From positions 1 through 18,726 of the forward strand of contig JBFLXN010000040.1 of NCBI GenBank assembly GCA_040755715.1: a DNA stretch of 18,726 bases, in the 5' to 3' direction. A model generated the notes under the pieces. It saw only the letters and a program-made list of their open reading frames with translations. It had not been told where the DNA came from and did not search any database. Each line of letters begins with the position of its first letter. The first letter of the stretch is position 1. This DNA is from JBFLXN01 sp040755715 [NCBI: Candidatus Edwardsbacteria bacterium] (GTDB lineage: Bacteria; Edwardsbacteria; AC1; JBFLXN01). This document shows positions 7,360 to 14,602 of the stretch, in pieces. The position numbers and the translations under genes are program-made.

Positions 7360-7634
7360 AAAATGCCGCTTCGCTTGAACGCCTTTAAGGGAAACAGGTG
7401 TAATAGGCATTATAAAGGTAATTATGGTAGATAGATGTAAGTGGTTAAATAAATGACGGCGTTCACATTTTGGGCATCGGGCTGGCGGGTGAGAAGGCTT
7501 CAGCCTTGTGTAATGAAAGAAAAAATGGCATACATAGCAATAAAGGATGGCGAAGCGTCACTTCGGCTATCAAGCGGTTGAACGGCTGAAGCCCAAAATG
7601 CCCCTCCGGAGCACTTCGCTCACCCGCTAGCCCG
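7354..7634 (+). mobile_element. Gene-less cassette E
   Basis: This stretch of about 281 bp lies between the cores of attC 5 and attC 6. Apart from attC 6 itself, only about 110 bp remain, and the longest + strand frame there with an ATG is 10 codons (ATG near 7424). A TATAAAG-like sequence near 7412 could be a weak promoter or chance. With attC 5 and attC 6 it explains the 489-bp gap in coding between 7181 and 7669. Confidence 0.7.
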
Positions 7635-7640
7635 TTAGCC
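7472..7640 (+). other. attC site 6, end of cassette E
   Basis: Left box GGGCATC (7472-7478) carries ATC instead of AAC, matching the GAT of the cassette start. Right box GTTAGCC (7634-7640) is a full match to GTTRRRY. Arms GGGCTGGCGGGTGAG (7479-7493) and CTCACCCGCTAGCCC (7619-7633) pair with one mismatch. A nested GGCTTCAGCC pairs with GGCTGAAGCC. Length is 169 bp. Confidence 0.8.
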
Positions 7641-7669
7641 GAAATTGCCTTGAGAAGAAGGAAAAGAAG

Positions 7670-8134
7670 ATGAATTATGAGGAGGAAAAGAAACGCCACA
7701 TATCATTTTGTGGTTCATATTGCCATACTTGTGATTGGTTTACTGGAAAAATAAGGAAAAGTTTCAAAATATCATTGGAAATGTTAAATGAATACGGATT
7801 TAAAAGACTTCTTGAAGGTAAAGTCGATGTGGAAAATTTTAAACTCGGACTCCAAATACTTGCAAATTCAGGGATATGTTCAGGTTGCAAAGCAGAAGTT
7901 GCTAAAAATCCGAAGAAAGATAGGTGCAAAATTCGGCAATGTTGCTTTAGTAAAAATCTTGACCTATGCAACGAATGTCCTGATTTCCCGTGTGCGTTGT
8001 TGAAAAGTAATCCAGGTGTGATAAAATTTCATTGTGTTGAGAATCTAAATGAGATTAAAGAAAAAAGAATTAAACATTGGATTGATAAACAATGGAAGAA
8101 TTACATAGAAGATACACAAAAAGAGAATAAATGA
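7670..8134 (+). CDS. DUF3795 cysteine-rich protein
   Basis: The 154-aa protein has 12 cysteines arranged as in DUF3795: FCGSYCHTC (14, 18, 21), GICSGC (70, 73), then CKIRQCC (86, 91, 92) and LCNECPDFPC (100, 103, 108). The spacing suggests binding of zinc or an iron-sulfur cluster; the function of the family is not established. The start at 7670 has a purine-rich GAAGGAAAAG ribosome site. The gene lies 30 bases after the core of attC 6, so it could be the payload of a sixth cassette, but no matching attC (CAATTTCGGCTAAC-like) follows. Its stop overlaps the start of the large secreted protein gene by ATGA. Confidence 0.82.
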   Translation: MNYEEEKKRHISFCGSYCHTCDWFTGKIRKSFKISLEMLNEYGFKRLLEGKVDVENFKLGLQILANSGICSGCKAEVAKNPKKDRCKIRQCCFSKNLDLCNECPDFPCALLKSNPGVIKFHCVENLNEIKEKRIKHWIDKQWKNYIEDTQKENK

Positions 8135-10899
8135 CATTTCTTTTGTTGTTATTGATTATAAGTGCACCACCTGATAGTCTTTGGCAGGTGGAACATAGAC
8201 ACACCCTTGAAGGACTTAAGTTAATGAACCTTGCGCCTTCTGACCTTGAGTACGATAAGGAGTGGATACCTGACAGTTTCCGGCTCAAGGTCGTAAGCGA
8301 CCTTATGAATCATCCGCTTGAGGTACCAAACTATGTTTTGAAATCGGGGGGGGGTGTTAAGATATGTTCAAAAGCGGCTGATTATCTATCATTTACCTGC
8401 CGAGAAATGACAGGGAAAAAAATCCAAGCCGAAGCATTTAAGTCAAAGAATCTTGATGGAACTATCCGTGAGATATTCACTCTGACCGAAAGGCATCTTA
8501 AAAAAGCATTCAAGAATCTTTCTGCGGGAGAACGTGACAGTTTGATATACACTGCTCCTTCTCTGTGGTCTGACGAGGCGGATTCTTTAGTTCGTGGCTA
8601 TGCCGGAGCTTTGCAAAAAGAATTTGGTGCGGAGCGCGATACAGGCTACACACTCAAGATAGTTGATGTGCTGAGGTTGGCTAAGAAGGTTGACATTGTT
8701 GAATTGCATTGGGCTGGTGCGACCCTTGCCGAGGGCGTGGAAAGAATTATTCCTCTGGCAAAGGAACTGTTAAGACAGGAGAAACCGTCTCCGATTCAAG
8801 TTGAAGGTGTGGAAGGAGCCGTTTATTCGGCCTTTGAACTTTCGGGCAAAAGACGGGTTGTAATCGGTGGTCCAGGGTGCAACATATATACTGGCGACTT
8901 TGCGGCGATTATTGACTTTGGAGGGAATGACATCTATGAGGGGCGGGCCGCAGGCGCAGTAGGTGAATTTGGAACACCGGTTAGTTTTATCCTGGACCTA
9001 TCTGGCGATGATACCTATCGTAACCATCAGAAGTTGGTTAATCAAGGCAGTGCTTTGTTTGGCACAGCATTACTCTGGGATTTGGAAGGTTCTGATTCCT
9101 ACACCGCATTTCATATTGCCCAGGGAGCTGGGCTTTTCGGCGTAGGGATGTTAATTGACGAGAAAGGCGATGATTCCTACCGTGGAGGTTTCTTCACCCA
9201 GGGAGCAGGAAATTTTGGCTCTGGAATCTTGTTAGACCGTGAGGGTGATGACAACTACTGCTCATTTTGCTGGACTCAGGGTTTAGGCGGACCCTGGGGA
9301 TATGGTCTTTTGTCCGACAACGAAGGTAATGATACTTACTACGCAGGAGGCAAATATCTACATATGCCTCTTGACCCAGACCAGTATCGCTCTTTTGCCC
9401 AGGGGTTCGGTTTTGGGTGGCGTGATGTCGCCTCCGGCGGCATAGGATTCTTATGCGACCGCCAGGGCAACGATAAGTATATCTCCGAGGTTTACGCTCA
9501 GGCTACTTCTTACTGGTTCGCCTTAGGGATGCTCCTTGATGAGCAAGGCAATGACCTCTATTGTGCGGCTCAGTATGCGCAAGGTGCAGGAATTCATCTT
9601 TCAGTGGGTGCGCTTATTGACCTTGAAGGTGATGACCACTACTTCTCTCGCTTCGGCCCAGCTCAAGGTGAAGGTCACGACCTCGCCGTGGGCTGGCTAC
9701 TGGATAAAGACGGCGATGATGTCTATTACGCCTCCGGAGGCCAGGGAATTGGCCTAACGAATTCAGTCGGAATCTTCGTTGACACACGTGGGAACGATGA
9801 CTACACTTCACGCGAGGCTTTAAGCGAAGGCGGGGCAAACTGGTCAAGAGAAACGGGTGGTATCGGTTTATTTGTAGACCTCCAGGGTGATGACCGCTAT
9901 GCGGAGAAAGATAAAGGTGCCAACAACCATGTGTGGACCTCTGGCACCTTCGCCTTGGGTATGGACTTGGAGGCAGTTGAACCTAAGAAAGAGAAATGGG
10001 AGGATACCATTGTCACCTTCCCAGGACTTGATACAATGAAAACCGATTCAGCAAAGATATCACACTTATTCCACTATGCATCGCTCTGGGAGGTCAGGGC
10101 AGACCTTGGCAAAGTTCGGACAGCACGTAGGATGCTTAAAGAGAATTTTGGAACGAAGGCAGTAGAATATATCTTTAATCACGAGTTTGTTACTTATGAT
10201 AATTTGGTCTTGCGGGCGATTGAGCACCATTTCAAGGAATTCAAGGATACTGCCGCTTACTATCTCTATCAGGGGCTCACTTCACCTAATGACACCATCA
10301 TTCGCAATTCCATCTATTTTTTGGGACAACTGGAAATTAAAAATGCGGGCGATACCCTTACCCGAATGCTTATGGACAGTCGCAATGACACTCTGGCAGG
10401 ACCTCTAATAGTGGCACTCGGTACCCTGAAGGAGAAGAAGGCAGTTCCACATATCATTAAATATGCCAATTACAAAAAGGAGCGTATGCGACTTCGTGTT
10501 GCTGTTGCCCTCGGCGAGATAAAGGATACTCTTAGTATACCCACACTTGTCAAAGGATTATCAGACCCGTCTTTCTTAGTGAAGACTGCGGCAATGAAAG
10601 CACTTGCGCAATTAGGTAATCCATCTCTGAAACTGCTGGAAGATGAGTTGGATATGGCTAAAAAGGATGAGTTCCGCACAATACTCATCAGGACTTTGCG
10701 CAATGTCTATAAACAGCTTGCAGACTCTGTCAAAACCGCAGATTTAAAGAAGCATCTAGGTGAGCAGGTGCGGCCATATCTTGCCACCAGCTATCCTGCC
10801 CTGCGTGAACAAGCACAGAAATTCATAGATGAAGTTGAGGGAAGAAGGGTGCTTTCACCCACGGAATTATTTCTCTATCCGGAGCAAAACAAAGAGTAG
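8131..10899 (+). CDS. Large secreted protein with twelve G(D/N)DxY repeats and C-terminal HEAT-like repeats
   Basis: The 922-aa protein begins with a short hydrophobic leader (TFLLLLLIISA), probably a signal peptide. Residues 20-250 are mostly helical and unrecognised. From 265 to 590 there are twelve G(D/N)DxY-type motifs (GGNDIY 264-269, SGDDTY, GSDSY, KGDDSY, EGDDNY, EGNDTY, QGNDKY, QGNDLY, EGDDHY, DGDDVY, RGNDDY, QGDDRY 585-590). Most are spaced 26-28 residues with QGxG and GxLxD between, and one unit (398-445) is longer. This periodicity suggests a beta-solenoid with Asp-rich, possibly calcium-binding turns. Residues about 640-905 form HEAT-like helical repeats. An in-frame G9 tract lies at 8346-8354. 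The ATG overlaps the stop of the DUF3795 gene. Function is unknown; an extracellular or periplasmic scaffold or binding role is inference. Confidence 0.85.
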   Translation: MTFLLLLLIISAPPDSLWQVEHRHTLEGLKLMNLAPSDLEYDKEWIPDSFRLKVVSDLMNHPLEVPNYVLKSGGGVKICSKAADYLSFTCREMTGKKIQAEAFKSKNLDGTIREIFTLTERHLKKAFKNLSAGERDSLIYTAPSLWSDEADSLVRGYAGALQKEFGAERDTGYTLKIVDVLRLAKKVDIVELHWAGATLAEGVERIIPLAKELLRQEKPSPIQVEGVEGAVYSAFELSGKRRVVIGGPGCNIYTGDFAAIIDFGGNDIYEGRAAGAVGEFGTPVSFILDLSGDDTYRNHQKLVNQGSALFGTALLWDLEGSDSYTAFHIAQGAGLFGVGMLIDEKGDDSYRGGFFTQGAGNFGSGILLDREGDDNYCSFCWTQGLGGPWGYGLLSDNEGNDTYYAGGKYLHMPLDPDQYRSFAQGFGFGWRDVASGGIGFLCDRQGNDKYISEVYAQATSYWFALGMLLDEQGNDLYCAAQYAQGAGIHLSVGALIDLEGDDHYFSRFGPAQGEGHDLAVGWLLDKDGDDVYYASGGQGIGLTNSVGIFVDTRGNDDYTSREALSEGGANWSRETGGIGLFVDLQGDDRYAEKDKGANNHVWTSGTFALGMDLEAVEPKKEKWEDTIVTFPGLDTMKTDSAKISHLFHYASLWEVRADLGKVRTARRMLKENFGTKAVEYIFNHEFVTYDNLVLRAIEHHFKEFKDTAAYYLYQGLTSPNDTIIRNSIYFLGQLEIKNAGDTLTRMLMDSRNDTLAGPLIVALGTLKEKKAVPHIIKYANYKKERMRLRVAVALGEIKDTLSIPTLVKGLSDPSFLVKTAAMKALAQLGNPSLKLLEDELDMAKKDEFRTILIRTLRNVYKQLADSVKTADLKKHLGEQVRPYLATSYPALREQAQKFIDEVEGRRVLSPTELFLYPEQNKE

Positions 10900-11127
10900 G
10901 GGGAAGGTATCTTGACAGAGGATTTTCCGTGTGAGAAACTAAAAGCAGGCTATGAGAAATACAAAGTAAAAATGATTTAGGGTGTAGTTAGTTTACATAA
11001 GATTTATTATCAGACATAAAATATTACTTTGAACACAAAGACTCTAGAATTTCCAACCTCTTTTAATTCAAGTACTTATAACCTCTTTAGCCGTGTTTTT
11101 TCTTTGTGCTCTTTGTGGTTTTTGTGG
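10900..11127. other. Convergent intergenic region
   Basis: 228 bases between two convergent genes. No hairpin-plus-T terminator is evident. It contains an imperfect inverted pair of ACACAAAGA-type motifs (about 11034-11042 and the CTTTGTG-rich stretch at 11103-11128), which looks like a degenerate dispersed repeat. Nothing else is recognised. Confidence 0.4.
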
Positions 11128-12303
11128 TTAAATCAACACCTGATTCATCTCTTCTTTAAAGAATATTCCTCGTTTTTTAAAATCTTCTAAAAACCTCATA
11201 GGTTCAATAGCCTTCTCTAAAGGTACCGCTCCCTTAGGTGCTAATCCTTGCGCTAAATGATAAGCAACAATAGCGGCTGGAAAGCCAGTGGTTCTTTCCA
11301 TCGCTGAAAAACCTGTGTTTTCGTCATGGTAATCTATTATGTTCATTTTAATTTCAACCGCTCGGCTCTTAAACATTCCTCTGGCAACAATTCGCAATAC
11401 CACTAAATCGTGGTCTTCGGGAAAATTTATATTTTGGGAAAGGAGAATACAAGTAAAGTCACGGGGTTTGATTTCAGCATCTTTTACCTTTAGTGGCTTT
11501 GAGTCCAAAAAACCCAAATCTAAAAGAGCTTTTATTTTATCATAGTGGCCAGGATAGCGCACCGTTTTATAATCGTATTCCTTTATTTTGCCTTCAAAAG
11601 TCCAAGGACAAGTGGAAGTCCCTCCGCTGGTCACAAAGGCTTCACATTTTCCCACCGGTGGGTCAAATTCTATTTCTTCTAATTCAGAAAAAGTAGGAAT
11701 CTCTTTTACTTTTCCATAGCGTAATACATAGGCAGTGCCGAAATATTCGTTAAGCAAACCTTCTATTGAAAATACCAGTTTATAATTTAAAGGTGGTCTG
11801 GGGTTTTGTGGTAGACCACCACAGTAAATATGAATTTCATCAGTAGTTTCCAACTTATTTATAGCATACACCGCCAGGGTGTTTCCCAGACCAGGCATCA
11901 AACCCGTATCAGGAACTACAGTAACACCTGCCTTTTTTGCCTCTTTATCCAGTTTTAGCTCTCTTAATACTATTCCCGTGTTTCCTCCTAAATCACAAAA
12001 GTTGGCCTTTGCTTCTATAGCAGATTTAGCTAGTTCCAGATTGAAATAATACGGAACCGCACTTATAACAGAATTGGCCCCAAGGAAAAGTTTTGTTAAT
12101 TCCCGAGGGTCAGCGGCATCGGCTGTCTTTGCTGTGGCAATGGAAGTTTGCAAAAGACTACCTATCCGCTCAGTTCCTCGCTGGGCAATTTTCAAGTCTT
12201 TATCTGCCAGCACTATAGAGTTTGCTTCACAGAATTTAGCCAGGTCATAGGCAATAGCAACTCCTTGCCGGCCAGCACCCAATACTACATATTTGTAAGA
12301 CAT
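11128..12303 (-). CDS. Saccharopine dehydrogenase-family oxidoreductase (lysine 6-dehydrogenase-like)
   Basis: The 391-aa protein opens with a Rossmann motif VVLGAGRQG (residues 6-14). CDLGGNT (103-109) and PDTGLMPGLGN (131-141) are typical of the saccharopine dehydrogenase family, and the C-terminal half fits the family's catalytic/dimer domain. It is likely an NAD(P)-dependent cytoplasmic enzyme acting on an amino acid such as lysine or a carboxylated amine; the substrate is uncertain. The frame extends 19 codons upstream to 12360, but those codons read the palindromic repeat next door and the Rossmann fold begins right after the Met at 12303, so 12303 is the start. No strong ribosome site is visible. 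It faces the large secreted protein gene and lies downstream of rpsA on the same strand. Confidence 0.85.
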   Translation of the reverse strand: MSYKYVVLGAGRQGVAIAYDLAKFCEANSIVLADKDLKIAQRGTERIGSLLQTSIATAKTADAADPRELTKLFLGANSVISAVPYYFNLELAKSAIEAKANFCDLGGNTGIVLRELKLDKEAKKAGVTVVPDTGLMPGLGNTLAVYAINKLETTDEIHIYCGGLPQNPRPPLNYKLVFSIEGLLNEYFGTAYVLRYGKVKEIPTFSELEEIEFDPPVGKCEAFVTSGGTSTCPWTFEGKIKEYDYKTVRYPGHYDKIKALLDLGFLDSKPLKVKDAEIKPRDFTCILLSQNINFPEDHDLVVLRIVARGMFKSRAVEIKMNIIDYHDENTGFSAMERTTGFPAAIVAYHLAQGLAPKGAVPLEKAIEPMRFLEDFKKRGIFFKEEMNQVLI

Positions 12304-12309
12304 ATAAAA

Positions 12310-12490
12310 GACTTCTGCAAAATGTCCGTTAAGTGTCATTGCGAGGCGAAGCCGAAGCAAACCCAGAGCAGATTCCTCGCTCTGCTCGGAACAGGCTCCG
12401 CAATCTCCTTATTTACAATGAGTTGGGATTGCTTCGTCCCGATAAATCGGGACTCGCAATGACAAATTATCCCATTTTGCAGAACTCTTA
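12310..12490. repeat. Palindromic MITE-like element, copy 1
   Basis: This 181-bp element has imperfect 15-base terminal inverted repeats, GACTTCTGCAAAATG at the left and CATTTTGCAGAACTC at the right (14 of 15). Inside are TCATTGCGAG ... CTCGCAATGA inverted pairs and the palindrome TCCCGATAAATCGGGA (12437-12452). An inverted, slightly longer copy lies on the other side of rpsA. No coding capacity is credible. Confidence 0.75.
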
Positions 12491-12572
12491 AGACATATAA
12501 CTGAAAGAAGGGGCATCAAGTTTTATCAACTACTAATAAAGGGACACTACCGAGTTTTTCAGAAGTAATTAA

Positions 12573-14339
12573 TTAATCGTAAACCGTCTTTTCCGGCACA
12601 ATTTCCGTCTGAGATGTTTTTTCCTCTTCTTCCCTAAATGTAATTGGTGGTGCCTTATGCTCTTCTATATATCCCGAAATTTCCGCTTTTTGCTGGGCTT
12701 CAACCTGCGCTTTCTGGCTTAAGACAATTCGTCGGTCAGCTTTGTCAATCTCTAGAATACAAACAACAACTTCCTGACTAGAGCTCAAAGTCTTTGCAAT
12801 TTCATCACTTACTTCACTGAGTGGTAGAAATCCTTCAAATTTATTTCCCATATCTACAGTGAATCCCTTTTCTCCTGTCTCCAGAATCTTTCCGGTTATC
12901 GTTTGACCTATGCTAAATCGTTCCTCAATATTTTTCCAAGGGTCTTCTGACAACTGTTTTAATCCAAGGGAAATTCTTCTACTGTCTTTGTCCACACTTA
13001 AGATTACGACTTCAACTCGTTCTCCCTTTTTCAGAATTTCACCAGGATGGCGGATTTTCTTTGTCCAAGAAAGGTCAGAAATGTGGATTAATCCAGAAAT
13101 GCCTTCTTCAATCTCCACAAAAGCACCAAAAATTGTCAGATTCCGAACTTTCCCGATAACTTTTGTACCAATAAGATATCTTTCCTCAATAGAAAGCCAA
13201 GGGTCAGGTTCAATCTGCCTCAAACTTAAAGAAATTTTTTCTTCCTCTTTGTTAATACTTAATACTACTGCTTCAACCACATCTCCGATGGCTAATACCT
13301 TTGATGGATGTTTTATTTGTCTGGTCCAGGACATTTCCGAGATGTGAATTAGACCCTCAATACCCTTTTCTAACTCAATAAAGGCGCCATAATCCATAAT
13401 AGAGACAATCTTGCCTCGCACCTTACTACCAGTAGGATATTTTGCTTCAATTTTTTCCCAAGGATGTGGTGTCAATTGTTTTAGTCCTAAGGAAACTCGT
13501 TCTTTATCTTTATCATACTCAATAATTTTTACCTTTAATTTTTGCCCAATTGACAAGAGGTCAGAAGGATGGTCAATCCGTCCCCAGGACATATCAGTGA
13601 TGTGAAGAAGTCCATCAATTCCCCCTAAGTCAACGAATGCACCGAAATTGGTAATATTTTTTACTACCCCCTCTCTTATCTGCTCTCTCTGCAGGTCTGC
13701 CAAAAGAAGCTGACGTTCTCTTTCTCTTTTTTCTTCTAAAACAGCTCTACGGGAAACCACAATATTTCTTCTTTTTTTATTCAATTTTACAATTTTAAGG
13801 GAAATCTTTTGTCCTAAAAGTTTGTCGAGATTTTCTACTGGATGCAAACCAACTTGAGAACCAGGCAAGAAAGCATCAATGCCCATAATATCAATAATCA
13901 TTCCTCCTTTGACTTTTCTGAGGGCACGACCTTCAATCACTCGCTGGGTATCGTAAGCTTGTTTGATTTCATCCCAGACTTTCATAAAATCTGCTTTTTG
14001 TTTGCTGAGTACTAATTGTCCCTCTTCATTTTCTATTTCTTCCAAATAGACTTCAATTTCGTCTCCAATTTTGACCGGCAGTTCTGGGCTTCCTGCTTTG
14101 TCTCCCCCTTTTAGCGAGACTTTGTCTAACTGGAATTCTTCAAGAGGAATGAGACCTTCAGACTTGAAACCGATATCTACCAGGACAAAATTATCGGTAA
14201 TACCTACTACTTTTCCTCTGGTAATCTCTCCCTCCTGTACCTTTTTTGATATTTCTGCATAAAGCTGAGCCATTTCTTCTTTCTCGGCACTTCTTTCCTC
14301 TCCTTCGTTTCTTTCTGCTAATTTATTGAGAATTAACAT
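12573..14339 (-). CDS. rpsA: 30S ribosomal protein S1
   Basis: The 588-aa protein contains six S1 RNA-binding domains (roughly 36-113, 130-200, 215-288, 302-375, 389-462, 476-546). The central ones show the classic GxFGAFVxLxxGIxGLxHISxxSW pattern (e.g. FGAFVEIEEGISGLIHISD). S1 binds mRNA and helps the 30S subunit start translation. The length is close to typical S1 proteins (about 560 aa), with a charged N-terminal extension of about 25 residues and a Glu-rich tail. The start is supported by a strong ribosome site AGGAGGG. The order cmk-plsC-rpsA on one strand is common in bacteria and supports the call. It is separated from plsC by a repeat element and may have its own promoter. Confidence 0.96.
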   Translation of the reverse strand: MLILNKLAERNEGEERSAEKEEMAQLYAEISKKVQEGEITRGKVVGITDNFVLVDIGFKSEGLIPLEEFQLDKVSLKGGDKAGSPELPVKIGDEIEVYLEEIENEEGQLVLSKQKADFMKVWDEIKQAYDTQRVIEGRALRKVKGGMIIDIMGIDAFLPGSQVGLHPVENLDKLLGQKISLKIVKLNKKRRNIVVSRRAVLEEKRERERQLLLADLQREQIREGVVKNITNFGAFVDLGGIDGLLHITDMSWGRIDHPSDLLSIGQKLKVKIIEYDKDKERVSLGLKQLTPHPWEKIEAKYPTGSKVRGKIVSIMDYGAFIELEKGIEGLIHISEMSWTRQIKHPSKVLAIGDVVEAVVLSINKEEEKISLSLRQIEPDPWLSIEERYLIGTKVIGKVRNLTIFGAFVEIEEGISGLIHISDLSWTKKIRHPGEILKKGERVEVVILSVDKDSRRISLGLKQLSEDPWKNIEERFSIGQTITGKILETGEKGFTVDMGNKFEGFLPLSEVSDEIAKTLSSSQEVVVCILEIDKADRRIVLSQKAQVEAQQKAEISGYIEEHKAPPITFREEEEKTSQTEIVPEKTVYD

Positions 14340-14350
14340 TTGTAGTTAAA

Positions 14351-14357
14351 CCCTCCT
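14351..14357 (-). promoter_or_regulatory. Strong Shine-Dalgarno site of rpsA
   Basis: AGGAGGG on the - strand, 11 bases before the ATG at 14339. It is one of the strongest ribosome sites in the window and supports the N-terminally extended start of rpsA. Confidence 0.7.
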
Positions 14358-14373
14358 TATATGATTAACCTAT

Positions 14374-14595
14374 AGAGTTCTGCAAAATGAGATAATTTGT
14401 CATTGCGAGTCCCGATTTATCGGGACGAAGCAATCCTATTGAGATTCCTCACTTCGTTCGGAATGACCTTTTGGGTCAGATTGCGGAGCCTGTTCCGAGC
14501 GAAGCGAGGAATCTCTGTCTGGGTTTGTTTCGGCTTCGCCTCGCAACCGCTTTGCTCCTGGCAATGACACTTAACAGGCATTTTGCAGAAGTCTT
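14374..14595. repeat. Palindromic MITE-like element, copy 2 (inverted relative to copy 1)
   Basis: This 222-bp element has ends GAGTTCTGCAAAATG and CATTTTGCAGAAGTC. Its reverse complement aligns with copy 1 (12310-12490) over most of its length: same TIRs, same TCATTGC/GGCGAAGCCGAA blocks, same CTCGGAACAGGCTCCGCAATCT segment and same TCCCGATTTATCGGGA palindrome (14410-14425). It has about 40 extra bases, including a small GACCCAAAAGGTC hairpin. It lies between rpsA and plsC, ending 7 bases from the plsC stop. Confidence 0.75.
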
Positions 14596-14602
14596 GATTA
14601 AC

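Larger units (their letters stand above)
2661..7640 (+). mobile_element. Integron gene-cassette array (six attC sites, no integrase in window)
   Basis: Six attC-like sites lie at 2661-2741, 4119-4285, 5689-5777, 6550-6643, 7192-7359 and 7472-7640, all in the orientation of the genes. Between them sit five cassettes of about 1543, 1492, 866, 716 and 281 bp. The first bases of each cassette, after the G of the previous core, are the inverse of its own attC start: GTTATATGAA (2735) with TTCATATAAC (4116-4125), GTTATACGC (4279) with GCGTATAAC (5687-5695), GTTATCGG (5771) with CCGATAAC (6549-6556), GTTAGGCGAA (6637) with TTCGCCTAAC (7189-7198), and GATACCCAAAATG (7353) with CATTTTGGGCATC (7466-7478, 12 of 13). 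This is what insertion of circular cassettes by an integron integrase would leave. No intI is visible, so the stretch is either the distal part of an integron or an integrase-less cluster. Confidence 0.88.

Noticed and set aside
7463-7699. 78-codon frame on the - strand
   Set aside because: It spans attC 6 and the start of the DUF3795 gene; composition reflects the hairpin and no family pattern is seen.
8158-8194. CCACCTG/CAGGTGG hairpin after the DUF3795 gene as a missing attC
   Set aside because: It lies within the coding start of the secreted protein gene, is only 7 bp, and lacks core boxes.
12304-12360. N-terminal extension of the saccharopine dehydrogenase-like protein
   Set aside because: The extra 19 codons are translated from the palindromic element and precede the Rossmann-fold start at Met 12303.
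12148-12462. 104-codon + strand frame
   Set aside because: Half is antisense to the dehydrogenase gene and half lies in the repeat element; no independent support.
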